Assembly (NCBI GenBank): GCA_944391825.1
Contig: CALXUZ010000008.1
Coordinates: forward strand, 1 to 32,457
From: an uncultured Clostridia bacterium
GTDB taxonomy: Bacteria > Bacillota > Clostridia > TANB77 > CAG-508
Length of the DNA stretch: 32,457 nt
Direction of reading: 5' to 3'
Below the pieces are notes generated by a model. It worked only from the letters and a program-made list of their open reading frames with translations. It had not been told where the DNA came from and searched no databases. The position numbers were made by a program, and so were the translations under genes. Positions 15,585 to 23,991 of this stretch are shown piece by piece (the first letter of the stretch is position 1; the number at the start of each line of letters is the position of its first letter).

Positions 15585-16673
15585 TTATTCAAAGCTAATA
15601 TCACTATCAATTGGACAAATTTGGATAAATGTTTTTCCATCATTTACTTTTATTTCGTTTCCGTCCATATCTTTATAGATTGTCTGCCCTTTTCTTGAAG
15701 TTTTTTGGCATTTTATTGGGATATATTTTCCATTTGTAATATAATATCCGTCCAATGTTCCTATATTGTCTATGGTTTGCCTTCCATAACTATCTATTGA
15801 TGAATTTTCACATTTTGTTATAATTATGTTTTTAACTTCTACTTCATTTCCTGTGTTCCAGTCTTTTTGCACATTATCTCTTGAATATCTTGTATATGTT
15901 TTAGTTTCCTCATTATATTTGTATTCAACTGTATTATATATAGAATATGGGATTGTTACAAAATTTGCCAAATTTGTTATAACCTCTTCTGCACCTTCTG
16001 TATTATTTGACTCTTTAGCAGTTTTCTTTATGTCTTCTAGTTCCACTTCTTCTGCAACATAATTTAACACATTTTCATTATTTCTAGTTGTTCTAAATCC
16101 TTCTCTTTCAAATATTGTTTCTAAATTCTCGGTTGAAGTAACTGCATTATGTGGGGCATATTTTCCATTATCCCTCCAAAATAGTGTGGCACTTTCATTA
16201 ATTCCATTAATATCTGTAACCCCTAGAGTTTTTATATCTGACTCAGCTTGTGGACTTTGTCCAAAATGAACATAAATAGCATCATTTTCTAAGGCATAAT
16301 CTATAAAATAGTGTCTTGCACTCCTTATTGGTCCTATTTTATCTAAATCCTTATTTTGCAAAAGCATCATTAGCCTAGTTTCTCCACCTTCAACAATTAT
16401 TTCATAAACTAGGTCAGCTTGTTCTAAACCAGCTTGTGGCATTGCATCAATATGATTATCTATCATAACCGCAATTAATCTCTCATCTCCTGCAAATGTT
16501 TTTGGCTGTGGTATTTCCTCTTTTTCTTGTTCTTGCAATGCTCCAATGTCATTTCCTTCTGTTCCTGCATTTTTATCTTGCATAAATTTCATCACAAAAA
16601 GTACACCTGCTATAATAATTAATATAATTAAAATAGCTATTAATATTTTAATTCCACCTTTTTCGTTTCTCAT
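15585..16673 (-). CDS. DUF3048 (YerB-like) membrane-anchored protein
   Basis: A 362-aa protein with one N-terminal membrane helix (about residues 8-29, ILIAILIILIIIAGVLFVM) and an extracytoplasmic region of the DUF3048/YerB type: LIAVMIDNHIDAMPQAGLEQ near residue 65, ADLVYEIIVEGGETRL, and GPIRSARHYFIDYA near 120. Many relatives are lipoproteins; here no lipobox cysteine follows the helix, so it is a signal anchor. Its function is not established; YerB lies near PcrA/LigA in Bacillus. The gene is between the kinase/phosphatase fusion and hndA with short gaps (27 and 13 nt), so it is probably cotranscribed with the hydrogenase. Confidence 0.88.
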   Translation of the reverse strand: MRNEKGGIKILIAILIILIIIAGVLFVMKFMQDKNAGTEGNDIGALQEQEKEEIPQPKTFAGDERLIAVMIDNHIDAMPQAGLEQADLVYEIIVEGGETRLMMLLQNKDLDKIGPIRSARHYFIDYALENDAIYVHFGQSPQAESDIKTLGVTDINGINESATLFWRDNGKYAPHNAVTSTENLETIFEREGFRTTRNNENVLNYVAEEVELEDIKKTAKESNNTEGAEEVITNLANFVTIPYSIYNTVEYKYNEETKTYTRYSRDNVQKDWNTGNEVEVKNIIITKCENSSIDSYGRQTIDNIGTLDGYYITNGKYIPIKCQKTSRKGQTIYKDMDGNEIKVNDGKTFIQICPIDSDISFE

Positions 16674-16700
16674 TTACACTTTTCCTCCCTTGTGTAAAAA

Positions 16701-17501
16701 TTATATAAATTTTATAATTGTATACGCAATTCCATATAAAATAAGTACTGCTACTGTTCCAAAGCACCCACTAAAAATAATCTCTGATAATTTGTGTTCT
16801 TTTGCTGCAGCCCTGCTTTCTGCTATTAGAATTGCCATTATTAAAGCTAGCATTAAAATTACAATATTATTTGTAGAAAGCCAAATAATTGCATTTGCTG
16901 CAAATGCAATTGTTGTGTGTCCACTTGGCACAAATTTTTCGTTTAGCCCTTTATGTTTATTTGTTCTAGCATAAGCTATTAATGCCAAAATAGCAATAAC
17001 TGTAATGATTATAACTGTAAAAGCTAGATGTGTTGGTGAATTTGTAACATTTTCAATAAAATTTAGTCCAATGTCTGCAATTTTATCAAAAAACAAAAAG
17101 TATGCTACAATTATTGCATTTATTGTTGTAATTACTACTCCACCTGCTGCCACATCTTTTGCTATTTTTGCTTTTGGGTGGTAAACATCCACATATAAAT
17201 CTACAACTGTTTCAATTGCTGTATTAACCATTTCTGCAAAAAGAATTAAAACAATGGTAAATAAAAAGCATAGAAATTCTGCCCTACTGAGATTAAAAAA
17301 CAAGCTAATAACAACAACAATAACCGCAATAATTAATTGTTTTTTTATATTGCCCTGAGTTGTAGTTGCATAAATAATCCCATTAAAAGCATTTTTCCAT
17401 GCATCTGCAAAGTTTTTATTTTTAGTTCTTTTTTCTTCTTGCTTTTCCTTTACTTTAGTTTCTTCTTTATTCTCTAATTTTGCCTTCTCTTTTTTTCTCA
17501 C
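16701..17501 (-). CDS. dgkA: DgkA-type undecaprenol kinase fused to a PAP2 phosphatase domain
   Basis: A 266-aa integral membrane protein. Residues about 30-150 are the DgkA fold with FADAWKNAFNGIIYA, the catalytic AEMVNTAIETVVDLYVD and YHPKAKIAKDVAAGGVV. In Gram-positives this enzyme phosphorylates undecaprenol. The C-terminal half is a PAP2-type lipid phosphatase with FVPSGHTTIAFAAN and AESRAAAKEHKLSE; the last conserved aspartate of SRx5Hx3D is glutamate here, and the first KxxxxxxRP motif is not evident. The fusion would place lipid kinase and phosphatase in one polypeptide. It sits after ybeY, as dgkA does in Bacillus. An N-terminal Lys/Glu-rich tail (residues 1-28) precedes the domains. 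Confidence 0.92.
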   Translation of the reverse strand: MRKKEKAKLENKEETKVKEKQEEKRTKNKNFADAWKNAFNGIIYATTTQGNIKKQLIIAVIVVVISLFFNLSRAEFLCFLFTIVLILFAEMVNTAIETVVDLYVDVYHPKAKIAKDVAAGGVVITTINAIIVAYFLFFDKIADIGLNFIENVTNSPTHLAFTVIIITVIAILALIAYARTNKHKGLNEKFVPSGHTTIAFAANAIIWLSTNNIVILMLALIMAILIAESRAAAKEHKLSEIIFSGCFGTVAVLILYGIAYTIIKFI

Positions 17502-17511
17502 TTTTCAACAC

Positions 17512-18021
17512 TCACCTCTCATAATTTAACTTTGACAATACATTTTCTTCTTTCTCTCTCATCTTTACTTTTTCTTCTTCTGCCATGTGGTCATATCCCC
17601 TTAAATGATAAAATCCGTGTACTAACATGTATGCAAACTCTCTTTCAAATGAGTGCCCATATTCTTTTGCTTGTTCTTCTACTTTAGGTATGGAGATAAT
17701 AATGTCTCCTAAAATCTCTTGTAATACTCCATTTTGCAAATTCATCTTCCAACTCTTTAATAAATTATTAGATATAATTTCATCTAATTCTTTTTTTTCA
17801 AACATTGGAAAAGATAATACATCTGTTGCTTTATCAATATTTCTATATTTTTTGTTTATTTTTCTAATATTATTTGGAGTTGTTAAAGTAATGCAAACAT
17901 ACATAGAGGTAGGATTTATTTTCTCTACCTCAAAACATTTTTGCATTACTCTTTCAATAATTATTTCATAGTTTTCATTTTTTTCTATGTCTTTAAATAC
18001 AATTTCTGCTACACTAATCAT
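17512..18021 (-). CDS. ybeY: Endoribonuclease YbeY
   Basis: A 169-aa zinc-dependent endoribonuclease needed for 16S rRNA 3'-end maturation and ribosome quality control. The zinc-binding motif appears as VHGFYHLRGYDHM near residues 134-146, with all three histidines. The N-terminal half has the family's VCITLTTPNNIRKINKKYRN and ATDVLSFP. A 40-residue insert before EILGDIIIS is moderately long. 10 nt separate it from the upstream unknown gene and 10 nt from dgkA; the pairing ybeY-dgkA is conserved in Bacillota. Confidence 0.96.
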   Translation of the reverse strand: MISVAEIVFKDIEKNENYEIIIERVMQKCFEVEKINPTSMYVCITLTTPNNIRKINKKYRNIDKATDVLSFPMFEKKELDEIISNNLLKSWKMNLQNGVLQEILGDIIISIPKVEEQAKEYGHSFEREFAYMLVHGFYHLRGYDHMAEEEKVKMREKEENVLSKLNYER

Positions 18022-18031
18022 TTTTTATTCC

Positions 18032-19270
18032 TTAACTAACTTTTTTCCTTGTTCTTTTAGCTTTTTTAGGTTTAAGTATTTTTTTATAATTTCCTTCTGA
18101 AGTGCATATATTTCTTAAATTTTGCATAGCACCTAATTCAACTAGTTTCATCTGATAAAATTGTATAATTTTATAATATTTATTTTTATCTTTGCGTACT
18201 TTTTTTAGTTCATTGCGTAAAAATAGAATTTGTTTTTCTTGCAAATAATCAATATAGTTTACATCCTTCTTTTGATTAATTTCTTTAAATTGTTTCCAAA
18301 ATGCTTTGTATTCTTCCCTTAGTTGTGGTTTGTCCCAATAAATTTTGGTTGCTAATAGTTTTACATTATATTCTTCTATTAAATTAATTAATAGTGAATA
18401 TGCTTTTTCTTGTTTTCTTGTTACTCTTGTATCTACAATAAGACTTCTTGCATCATCTAGTAGTTTTTCATAACATTGTTCTGCAACAATTAGAGGCAAA
18501 CTATGTGTAAATAATTTTCTGCTAAGTGATAATAGTACCATATTTTTTTCTATATTATCATTTTGGTCTAGTTTTCCGACTGTAAATTTTTCAAAATTAT
18601 TATATTCTTCCACAATTTCTTTATATACCTTATTTTCAGGCTCTTGTTCCATTTTTAAAGGCAATATATTTTCTATATAATCTTCTAATGTAGAAAATAT
18701 TTTATTATATATCTCATCTTTTGCACCTGGTGTTAGGTGGTCTGCAAGTTTTATAGAATAGTGCTTTAAAAGACCTTTGTATAGGCTTTCCATTTGTGTA
18801 GCATATAAAACCTTATATTTTTCTGATAATGCAGGCTTATTTATTTCATCAACTGTTTCATAATCTAAATTTAATAAATACATTTGCTTTTTATATTTAT
18901 ATTCTAAATATTCAGTTTCTTTTAAATGAACAATTGAATAATATTGTGATAAAGCATTTTTTTCAAAATCTGTTGCTGCATCATTTTTTACTTTTTTATA
19001 TATAGAATCCATAATGTATTTATCAATGGATTCTAAATAAAGAGCATAAACATCTTCAAATTTTTTAGTAATTTGCTCTTGCTTTGTTTGGCTTTCTATG
19101 CTGTCTATTTGCCTATACTGTTCAAAAGCTTTTAATGCATTATTTCTTTTAATTGAAATTAGCATTCCATTAATTCCTATTCTTGTTGGAATTAATAGTT
19201 TTGTAATAGTATTACTAATTTTTGAGAAAAATGTTTTCTCTTGATATACTCTCAAACTTCTTTCTTCCAT
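18032..19270 (-). CDS. Unrecognised 412-aa helical protein between yqfD and ybeY
   Basis: I do not recognise this protein. It is predicted largely alpha-helical, rich in Lys, Glu, Tyr and Leu, without signal peptide or convincing membrane helix, and ends in a strongly basic tail (ILKPKKAKRTRKKVS). There are no cysteine clusters or nucleotide-binding loops; in particular no PhoH P-loop and no HD motif. The ATG at 19270 is chosen because GGAAGG lies 5 nt upstream; an in-frame TTG at 19288 overlaps the yqfD stop. It occupies the place of phoH and yqfF (pgpH) in the Bacillus cluster. Neighbours are sporulation protein YqfD (gap 14 nt) and YbeY (gap 10 nt). A role in sporulation or RNA metabolism is only guessable from that context. 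Confidence 0.85.
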   Translation of the reverse strand: MEERSLRVYQEKTFFSKISNTITKLLIPTRIGINGMLISIKRNNALKAFEQYRQIDSIESQTKQEQITKKFEDVYALYLESIDKYIMDSIYKKVKNDAATDFEKNALSQYYSIVHLKETEYLEYKYKKQMYLLNLDYETVDEINKPALSEKYKVLYATQMESLYKGLLKHYSIKLADHLTPGAKDEIYNKIFSTLEDYIENILPLKMEQEPENKVYKEIVEEYNNFEKFTVGKLDQNDNIEKNMVLLSLSRKLFTHSLPLIVAEQCYEKLLDDARSLIVDTRVTRKQEKAYSLLINLIEEYNVKLLATKIYWDKPQLREEYKAFWKQFKEINQKKDVNYIDYLQEKQILFLRNELKKVRKDKNKYYKIIQFYQMKLVELGAMQNLRNICTSEGNYKKILKPKKAKRTRKKVS

Positions 19271-19284
19271 GGCAACCTTCCCTT

Positions 19285-20469
19285 TCAAAATACAATTTTT
19301 TCTTTTGTCCCAATGCTTTCAAGTACTTCGTAGATTACCTCCACTTCCACATATTCTTCTGCAACTTTTTCTTCTACTTGCTTATTTAATATGAATTCTT
19401 TGTCTTGTATTTGTTCATCTAGTTTTTTCGTAGCTTCGTTTTCTGCCATTTGTTTTGCTTCTTCTAAAGAATAAATTATGTTTTCATTTTTATATTCTTT
19501 ATATGTAGTTTTATTTATTTCAATTGGCAAATAAAAATTGGAAAATAATCTTAATTTTTTATTCTCTTCTATTGTATCATAATTTTCAAATTTTGAAACC
19601 CTTTTTGATAAATTTATTTGAAAATTATTTATCTTTACGGAATATTTATTTTCAATCTCCCCAGTTTCGACTTTTTTTACTTGATTTAACGGTACTTCTA
19701 CTTTTTCAGAATATTTAACTTTTGCCTTAACTTCGCCGTTTGCATGCACATAACGTATACCTGTGTATTTTCCTTCTAGCCATCCTGCTACTAGTATGCT
19801 GCCTTTTGTTACACTGTCTCCTTCTTTTACTACGGGTGTGCCATTTTGCGCAGATATTTTTACAATTGTTCCATCTTTTGTTGCAATAATATTACAATAT
19901 TCATCTTCTGGAATCATTTCTGGTTTTAAATCTGCCTCAACTATTTTCACAGTTGCACTAGTTCCTTCTATTTCTATTCCAACCCATGCAATGTCATCTC
20001 TTTCAAGCCTAATTTTATCTATAATTTCTTTTGTACTTAACCCAATTTTAGATGTTCCTACCTTAAAATCATTTTCAGCAAGCAAGTTTTCAATTTCTTC
20101 CTTATTAATTCTATTTGTCCCAGTAATTTCTATATTCCAAATAAAATTAGATAAAACTCCAATTCCAATTAAAACAAGCAAAAATAAAAGAAGAAATATC
20201 TTTCTTTTTTTATAACGATTAAAGAAAAATGGAATTCCTTCTTTTTTACAAATTTTTATTCTACATTTTGTTTTTTTGGCTATATCTTTTAATTTTTTAA
20301 AATCAGAAATACTTACATTTGTATTTATAATACCACTATTTATCTTTTTTAAATTCCACAAAAATATCTTTTTAGTGTTACACAAGTTTATAAAGCGCTC
20401 TGTAAAATATCCTTCAATTTCTATTGTTACATATCCTAAAATATATCCCATTAATATCTTAAAATACAT
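19285..20469 (-). CDS. yqfD: Sporulation protein YqfD
   Basis: A 394-aa YqfD (SpoIV-related), a mother-cell membrane protein needed for stage IV spore development. It begins with a small N-terminal domain, has one membrane helix at about residues 85-107 (IFLLLFLLVLIGIGVLSNF), then a FtsQ/POTRA-like extracytoplasmic part (WNIEITGTNRINKEEIENLL) and the family segments AWVGIEIEGTSATVKIVEA and GTPVVKEGDSVTKGSILVAG. The ATG at 20469 is preferred: GGGAG is 7 nt upstream. Upstream in-frame GTG and ATG (20487, 20475) are possible. It follows yqfC by 23 nt, as in Bacillus. Confidence 0.93.
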   Translation of the reverse strand: MYFKILMGYILGYVTIEIEGYFTERFINLCNTKKIFLWNLKKINSGIINTNVSISDFKKLKDIAKKTKCRIKICKKEGIPFFFNRYKKRKIFLLLFLLVLIGIGVLSNFIWNIEITGTNRINKEEIENLLAENDFKVGTSKIGLSTKEIIDKIRLERDDIAWVGIEIEGTSATVKIVEADLKPEMIPEDEYCNIIATKDGTIVKISAQNGTPVVKEGDSVTKGSILVAGWLEGKYTGIRYVHANGEVKAKVKYSEKVEVPLNQVKKVETGEIENKYSVKINNFQINLSKRVSKFENYDTIEENKKLRLFSNFYLPIEINKTTYKEYKNENIIYSLEEAKQMAENEATKKLDEQIQDKEFILNKQVEEKVAEEYVEVEVIYEVLESIGTKEKIVF

Positions 20470-20492
20470 GTTCATACTCCCTTTCACTCAAG

Positions 20493-20786
20493 TTATTCAT
20501 CTTCAATACTCTCAAAATCAATGCTGTCTATTTTACCTGTAATTAATAAATCATCAGATGTCATTTCTTTTAAATCAAGCTCAAATCCATTAATGTTTAA
20601 AATTCCAATTTCTGTACTTAATTTTATATAAAAATCTTGATATTCCAAAATAGTTTTATAATTCTCTATAAGTATTTGTTCAAAGCCAGTTATTGTAACC
20701 TTGGGAATATTATTAGAAACCTCTTGTGGTATTTCTAATAAATTATTAATTTTATTCTGAGCAACCTTTTTTCTTGGTTTTCGCAT
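20493..20786 (-). CDS. yqfC: Sporulation protein YqfC (YabP/YqfC family)
   Basis: A 97-aa member of the YabP/YqfC family, produced in the mother cell under SigE in Bacillus and required for spore coat/cortex development. The family core is visible: PKVTITGFEQILIENYKTIL near residues 28-47 and STEIGILNINGFELDLKEM near 57-75, followed by a DDLLITGKIDSI strand. It lies directly before yqfD, the conserved arrangement, and 23 nt after the PdaA-like gene. The ending is acidic (SIDFESIEDE). Confidence 0.92.
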   Translation of the reverse strand: MRKPRKKVAQNKINNLLEIPQEVSNNIPKVTITGFEQILIENYKTILEYQDFYIKLSTEIGILNINGFELDLKEMTSDDLLITGKIDSIDFESIEDE

Positions 20787-20809
20787 AAATTCACACTTCT
20801 TTCTAATAA

Positions 20810-21619
20810 CTATCTTTCATACTGGTCTAGGCTTCTAAATTCATATCCCATATTTCTTATTTCTTTAATACATTTGTCTAAAATATTACAATTATCTTTT
20901 GAAGTACCATGTAATAAAATAACTGCCCCATTGTGAATATTATCTAAAATCTTTTTAGTGCCATATTCTTCTCTCCCTTGCTTATTTTCATCCCAGTCAT
21001 CATATGCAAATGACCACATTACAGTTTTATAACCTAATGTATTTGTAAATTCTACAGTTCTTTCACTATATTCCCCTTTTGGTGGTCTAATATAATGCAT
21101 CTCATAGCCAAATTTTTCATATACCGCTTTATGTAAATCCATTACCTCTTTTTGTATTTCTTCGTTTGTTATATCTGGCATACTTTTATGGTTTACAGTA
21201 TGATTTCCTACAATATGTCCCTCATCAATCATCCTTTTTACTAATTCTGGCTCTGTATTAATATAATGCCCTGTTAAAAAAAATGCAGCTGGCACTTCGT
21301 TTTCCTTTAAAACATTTAATATTTTTTCTGTATAACCTGCTTCATACCCATTATCAAATGTCAAATAAACATATGGAAGTTCTGGGTTCCCTATGCATAT
21401 TCCATCATATTTATTTATAATCCTTTTATTTTCTTCACCAACATCTGGTTGTTCGTGGTTTTTTCCCCTTTTTATTCCCCACTCAATTTTTTTGTTGCTT
21501 AGTGAGCTGGTCGAACTTGCTTCAATGGTTTGCTGTTTTTCACTAAATTGTGCAAGTGAAAATACTAATACACAAATTAAAACCACACCCCAAATAATCC
21601 CTAGTATTTTTTTACTCAT
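20810..21619 (-). CDS. pdaA: Polysaccharide deacetylase, PdaA type
   Basis: A 269-aa NodB-fold deacetylase with an N-terminal signal anchor (residues 4-24). It carries the PdaA variant of the metal-binding motif, YLTFDNGYEAGY near residue 87, instead of TFDDG, then HIVGNHTVNHKSMPD near 130 with the two metal histidines, YIRPPKGEYSERT near 165, and the late VILLHGTSKDN near 235. PdaA removes the acetyl group from N-acetylmuramic acid to allow muramic-delta-lactam formation in spore cortex, needed for germination. Immediately upstream of the sporulation genes yqfC-yqfD, which supports the cortex role over a general peptidoglycan deacetylase. First gene of the long minus-strand run. Confidence 0.9.
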   Translation of the reverse strand: MSKKILGIIWGVVLICVLVFSLAQFSEKQQTIEASSTSSLSNKKIEWGIKRGKNHEQPDVGEENKRIINKYDGICIGNPELPYVYLTFDNGYEAGYTEKILNVLKENEVPAAFFLTGHYINTEPELVKRMIDEGHIVGNHTVNHKSMPDITNEEIQKEVMDLHKAVYEKFGYEMHYIRPPKGEYSERTVEFTNTLGYKTVMWSFAYDDWDENKQGREEYGTKKILDNIHNGAVILLHGTSKDNCNILDKCIKEIRNMGYEFRSLDQYER

Positions 21620-21683
21620 ATTTTCAAAACCTCTTATACATATTTTTATTTAATTTTATGAAATATTTTTTTAATTATTACTC

Positions 21684-21712
21684 TTGACATTGCTTTTCTT
21701 TTAGAATATATT
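21684..21712 (+). promoter_or_regulatory. Promoter of the agrA-agrC pair
   Basis: TTGACA (21684-21689) and TATATT (21707-21712), 17-bp spacer. The leader of about 93 nt contains a small stem CTGGC/GCCAG (near 21761-21775) and ends with a GGAGGAG ribosome site; no known riboswitch pattern was recognised. Confidence 0.75.
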
Positions 21713-21811
21713 TATATTATAATTGGAAAAAAATGGGTAATTATGTCATATTTTGTCGAAGCTGGCGCCTAGCCAGTATCTAAGCATACAGCTCACGCAG
21801 GAGGAGATTTT

Positions 21812-22546
21812 ATGTTGGATTTTGTAATATGTGATGATAATAAAAGTGCACTTTTAAAATTAGAAAAAATGTTAGATGCTGTTTTTATTAACCATAAATA
21901 CGATGCACAAGTCTTACTAAGTACAACTAATCCTGAAGAACTAGTAAACTATGTTAAAAGACATAGTATTAATGTTGCCATTTTAGATATTGATTTTAAA
22001 TCTAAAATTTCTGGACTAGACTTAGCTAATATAATTCGTAAAAAAGATAAAAATGTTTATATCATTTTTACTACTGCACATTTAGAATATGGTTTAATGG
22101 CTTATAAATATAAAACTTTTGACTATTTGCCTAAACCAATTACTTTGGAGAGATTAGAAGATACAATTATAAGATTATTCGAAGATATATCTGGTACTGC
22201 TTCTAAATTTATAAGATTAGATAATAATAAAACTATTATTAAAGAAGATAGTATTCAATATATACAAAAAGACGGTGTAAAAGTTATTTTTCATACTGAT
22301 ACAAGAGATTATGAAGTTTATAGTTCTTTTAAAAGAATTTTACCTAAATTATCAGGTCAGTTTTTTCAATGTCACAAGTCTTATATAGTTAATTTAGAAA
22401 AAATATCAGATGTAGATACATTAAATAATGTAATATTATTAGATGGTAATTCTAAATGTTACATAGGACCTAAATATAAGAATAAATTTATGGAGGTATT
22501 TAATGATGGAAATTTTACAGACAGTTTGGACAGCTTTAACGACTGA
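21812..22546 (+). CDS. agrA: LytTR-type response regulator (AgrA-like)
   Basis: A 244-aa regulator: an N-terminal receiver with acidic pair FVICDDNKSALLKLEK, phospho-acceptor aspartate in VAILDIDFKSKISGLDL near residue 57, and switch lysine in FDYLPKPITLERL near 109. The C-terminal LytTR DNA-binding domain shows IQYIQKDGVKVIFHT near 150 and FFQCHKSYIVNLEKISDV near 190. LytTR regulators paired with AgrC kinases control peptide quorum-sensing regulons. GGAGGAG precedes the ATG by 7 nt. The last 44 bases overlap the kinase gene. It lies convergent to agrB-agrD, so an autoinducing loop through the opposite operon is likely. Confidence 0.92.
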   Translation: MLDFVICDDNKSALLKLEKMLDAVFINHKYDAQVLLSTTNPEELVNYVKRHSINVAILDIDFKSKISGLDLANIIRKKDKNVYIIFTTAHLEYGLMAYKYKTFDYLPKPITLERLEDTIIRLFEDISGTASKFIRLDNNKTIIKEDSIQYIQKDGVKVIFHTDTRDYEVYSSFKRILPKLSGQFFQCHKSYIVNLEKISDVDTLNNVILLDGNSKCYIGPKYKNKFMEVFNDGNFTDSLDSFND

Positions 22547-23861
22547 AAATGAAAATTTAATTAGAATTTTATTTGTTCCACTTTCATTTGTGGATGCTTT
22601 AGTTAATATGCTATTATTTAGCACAATTTTAAATATATCATCTAGTAGAAAAAGAAAAATTATATATATTATGGCAACAGGTTTACTTGCTGTAATTAGA
22701 AGAACATTTATACCAGACCCATATGGTACTCTTATCAATTTAATAGTTGGGTTTATTTTAATTAAATTTATTTTAAAAACTACTTGGTTAAAATCTTTAG
22801 TTGCTGAATTTATTGCAGTAGCTATTAGTAGCATCTTAGAATTATTTATATATAGATTTTGCTTAATTGTATTTCAAGCTTCTTACACACAAATGATGAG
22901 TGCACCACTTTATAGAATTTTATCAATTGTTTGTATTTATCTAATCATATATTTATTTTACAGAATTATTAAATATTTTAAATTTCATATTGATTTAAAT
23001 AATATGACAAAAAAGAATAAGGTATTGTTTTTTATTACAATCATATTGGGAATTCTTGCAATAGGTAGCCAAATTTATATTATGTCTTTTTATAGTGATA
23101 AAATGCCATTATCAATTACCATACTTAGCATACTAAGTTTGCTAACTTATTTTATACTAAGCTTATATAGTTTATTCAGTACAAATAAATTAAATACTAC
23201 AGCTCAAAATTTAGAAGAAGCACAATTATATAATAAAACTCTAACTTTATTACATGATAGTATGAGGGGCTTTAAACATGATTTTCATAATATTGTGCAA
23301 AGTATTGGTGGTTATATAGATACAGGTGATATGTCAGGACTTAAAATATACTACACTCAATTATTAAAAGATTGTAATAGAGTAAATAACTTAACCACAC
23401 TAAATCCAAGTATTATAAATAATCCTGCAATCTATAATGTTATGGCAGATAAATATCATAAAGCAGACGAAATTGATGTTCAAATTAACTTAGGTGTTTT
23501 TATAGATTTAAATGAAATTGAAAAACACATGAAAATTTATGAATTTACCAGGATTTTAGGAATACTTATGGATAATGCAATTGAAGCTGCATCAGACTGT
23601 GAAAATAAGTCAATACATGTTAGCTTTAGAAAAGAAGAAAATCGTAGCCGTTTTGTAATGGTTATTGAAAATACATATGCAAATAAAGATATTGATATTA
23701 ATAGAATTTTTGATAAAGACTTTTCTACTAAATCTAAGAAAACCAATAGTGGACTAGGACTATGGGAAATTAGACAAATTTTAAAGAAAAATAATAACTT
23801 AGATTTATATACTACTAAGAACCAAGAATATTTTATACAAGAGTTTTCTATATATTATTAG
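22503..23861 (+). CDS. agrC: AgrC-like sensor histidine kinase
   Basis: A 452-aa membrane kinase. The N-terminal 200 residues are hydrophobic, with about six membrane segments (polytopic sensor of the AgrC type). The kinase part has the phospho-acceptor region MRGFKHDFHNIVQ (His259), the ATP-binding N box GILMDNAIEAASDC and a G box SGLGLWEIRQI of the GHKL type. AgrC kinases bind a thiolactone or lactone peptide on the outside. The ATG at 22503 (doubled ATGATG) has GGAGG 6 nt upstream inside the agrA 3' end; translation is probably coupled. A heptad repeat and a terminator follow. The cognate peptide gene is agrD on the other strand. Confidence 0.92.
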   Translation: MMEILQTVWTALTTENENLIRILFVPLSFVDALVNMLLFSTILNISSSRKRKIIYIMATGLLAVIRRTFIPDPYGTLINLIVGFILIKFILKTTWLKSLVAEFIAVAISSILELFIYRFCLIVFQASYTQMMSAPLYRILSIVCIYLIIYLFYRIIKYFKFHIDLNNMTKKNKVLFFITIILGILAIGSQIYIMSFYSDKMPLSITILSILSLLTYFILSLYSLFSTNKLNTTAQNLEEAQLYNKTLTLLHDSMRGFKHDFHNIVQSIGGYIDTGDMSGLKIYYTQLLKDCNRVNNLTTLNPSIINNPAIYNVMADKYHKADEIDVQINLGVFIDLNEIEKHMKIYEFTRILGILMDNAIEAASDCENKSIHVSFRKEENRSRFVMVIENTYANKDIDINRIFDKDFSTKSKKTNSGLGLWEIRQILKKNNNLDLYTTKNQEYFIQEFSIYY

Positions 23862-23864
23862 CTA

Positions 23865-23906
23865 GAAGTTAGAGGTTAGAAATTAGATTTTGGAACTTGG
23901 AAGTTA
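23865..23906 (+). repeat. Degenerate heptanucleotide tandem repeat
   Basis: Six 7-mers in a row (GAAGTTA, GAGGTTA, GAAATTA, GATTTTG, GAACTTG, GAAGTTA) just after the agrC stop. Similar to the array at 557-591 on the minus strand. Confidence 0.6.
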
Positions 23907-23909
23907 TAT

Positions 23910-23945
23910 AAAGAATAGAGCCATTTATCTCAGGCTCTATTCTTT
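23910..23945. terminator. Bidirectional terminator between agrC and agrD
   Basis: AAAGAATAGAGCC (23910-23922) pairs perfectly with GGCTCTATTCTTT (23933-23945), 10-nt loop. It separates the convergent agrA-agrC and agrB-agrD transcripts. Confidence 0.85.
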
Positions 23946-23991
23946 ATTGTCGATTTTATGTTTTAAGGAAATATTATATTTTTTATTTGAA

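Noticed and set aside
21713..21811. Riboswitch in the agrA leader
   Set aside because: Only a small CTGGC/GCCAG stem is visible and no conserved aptamer motif was recognised.
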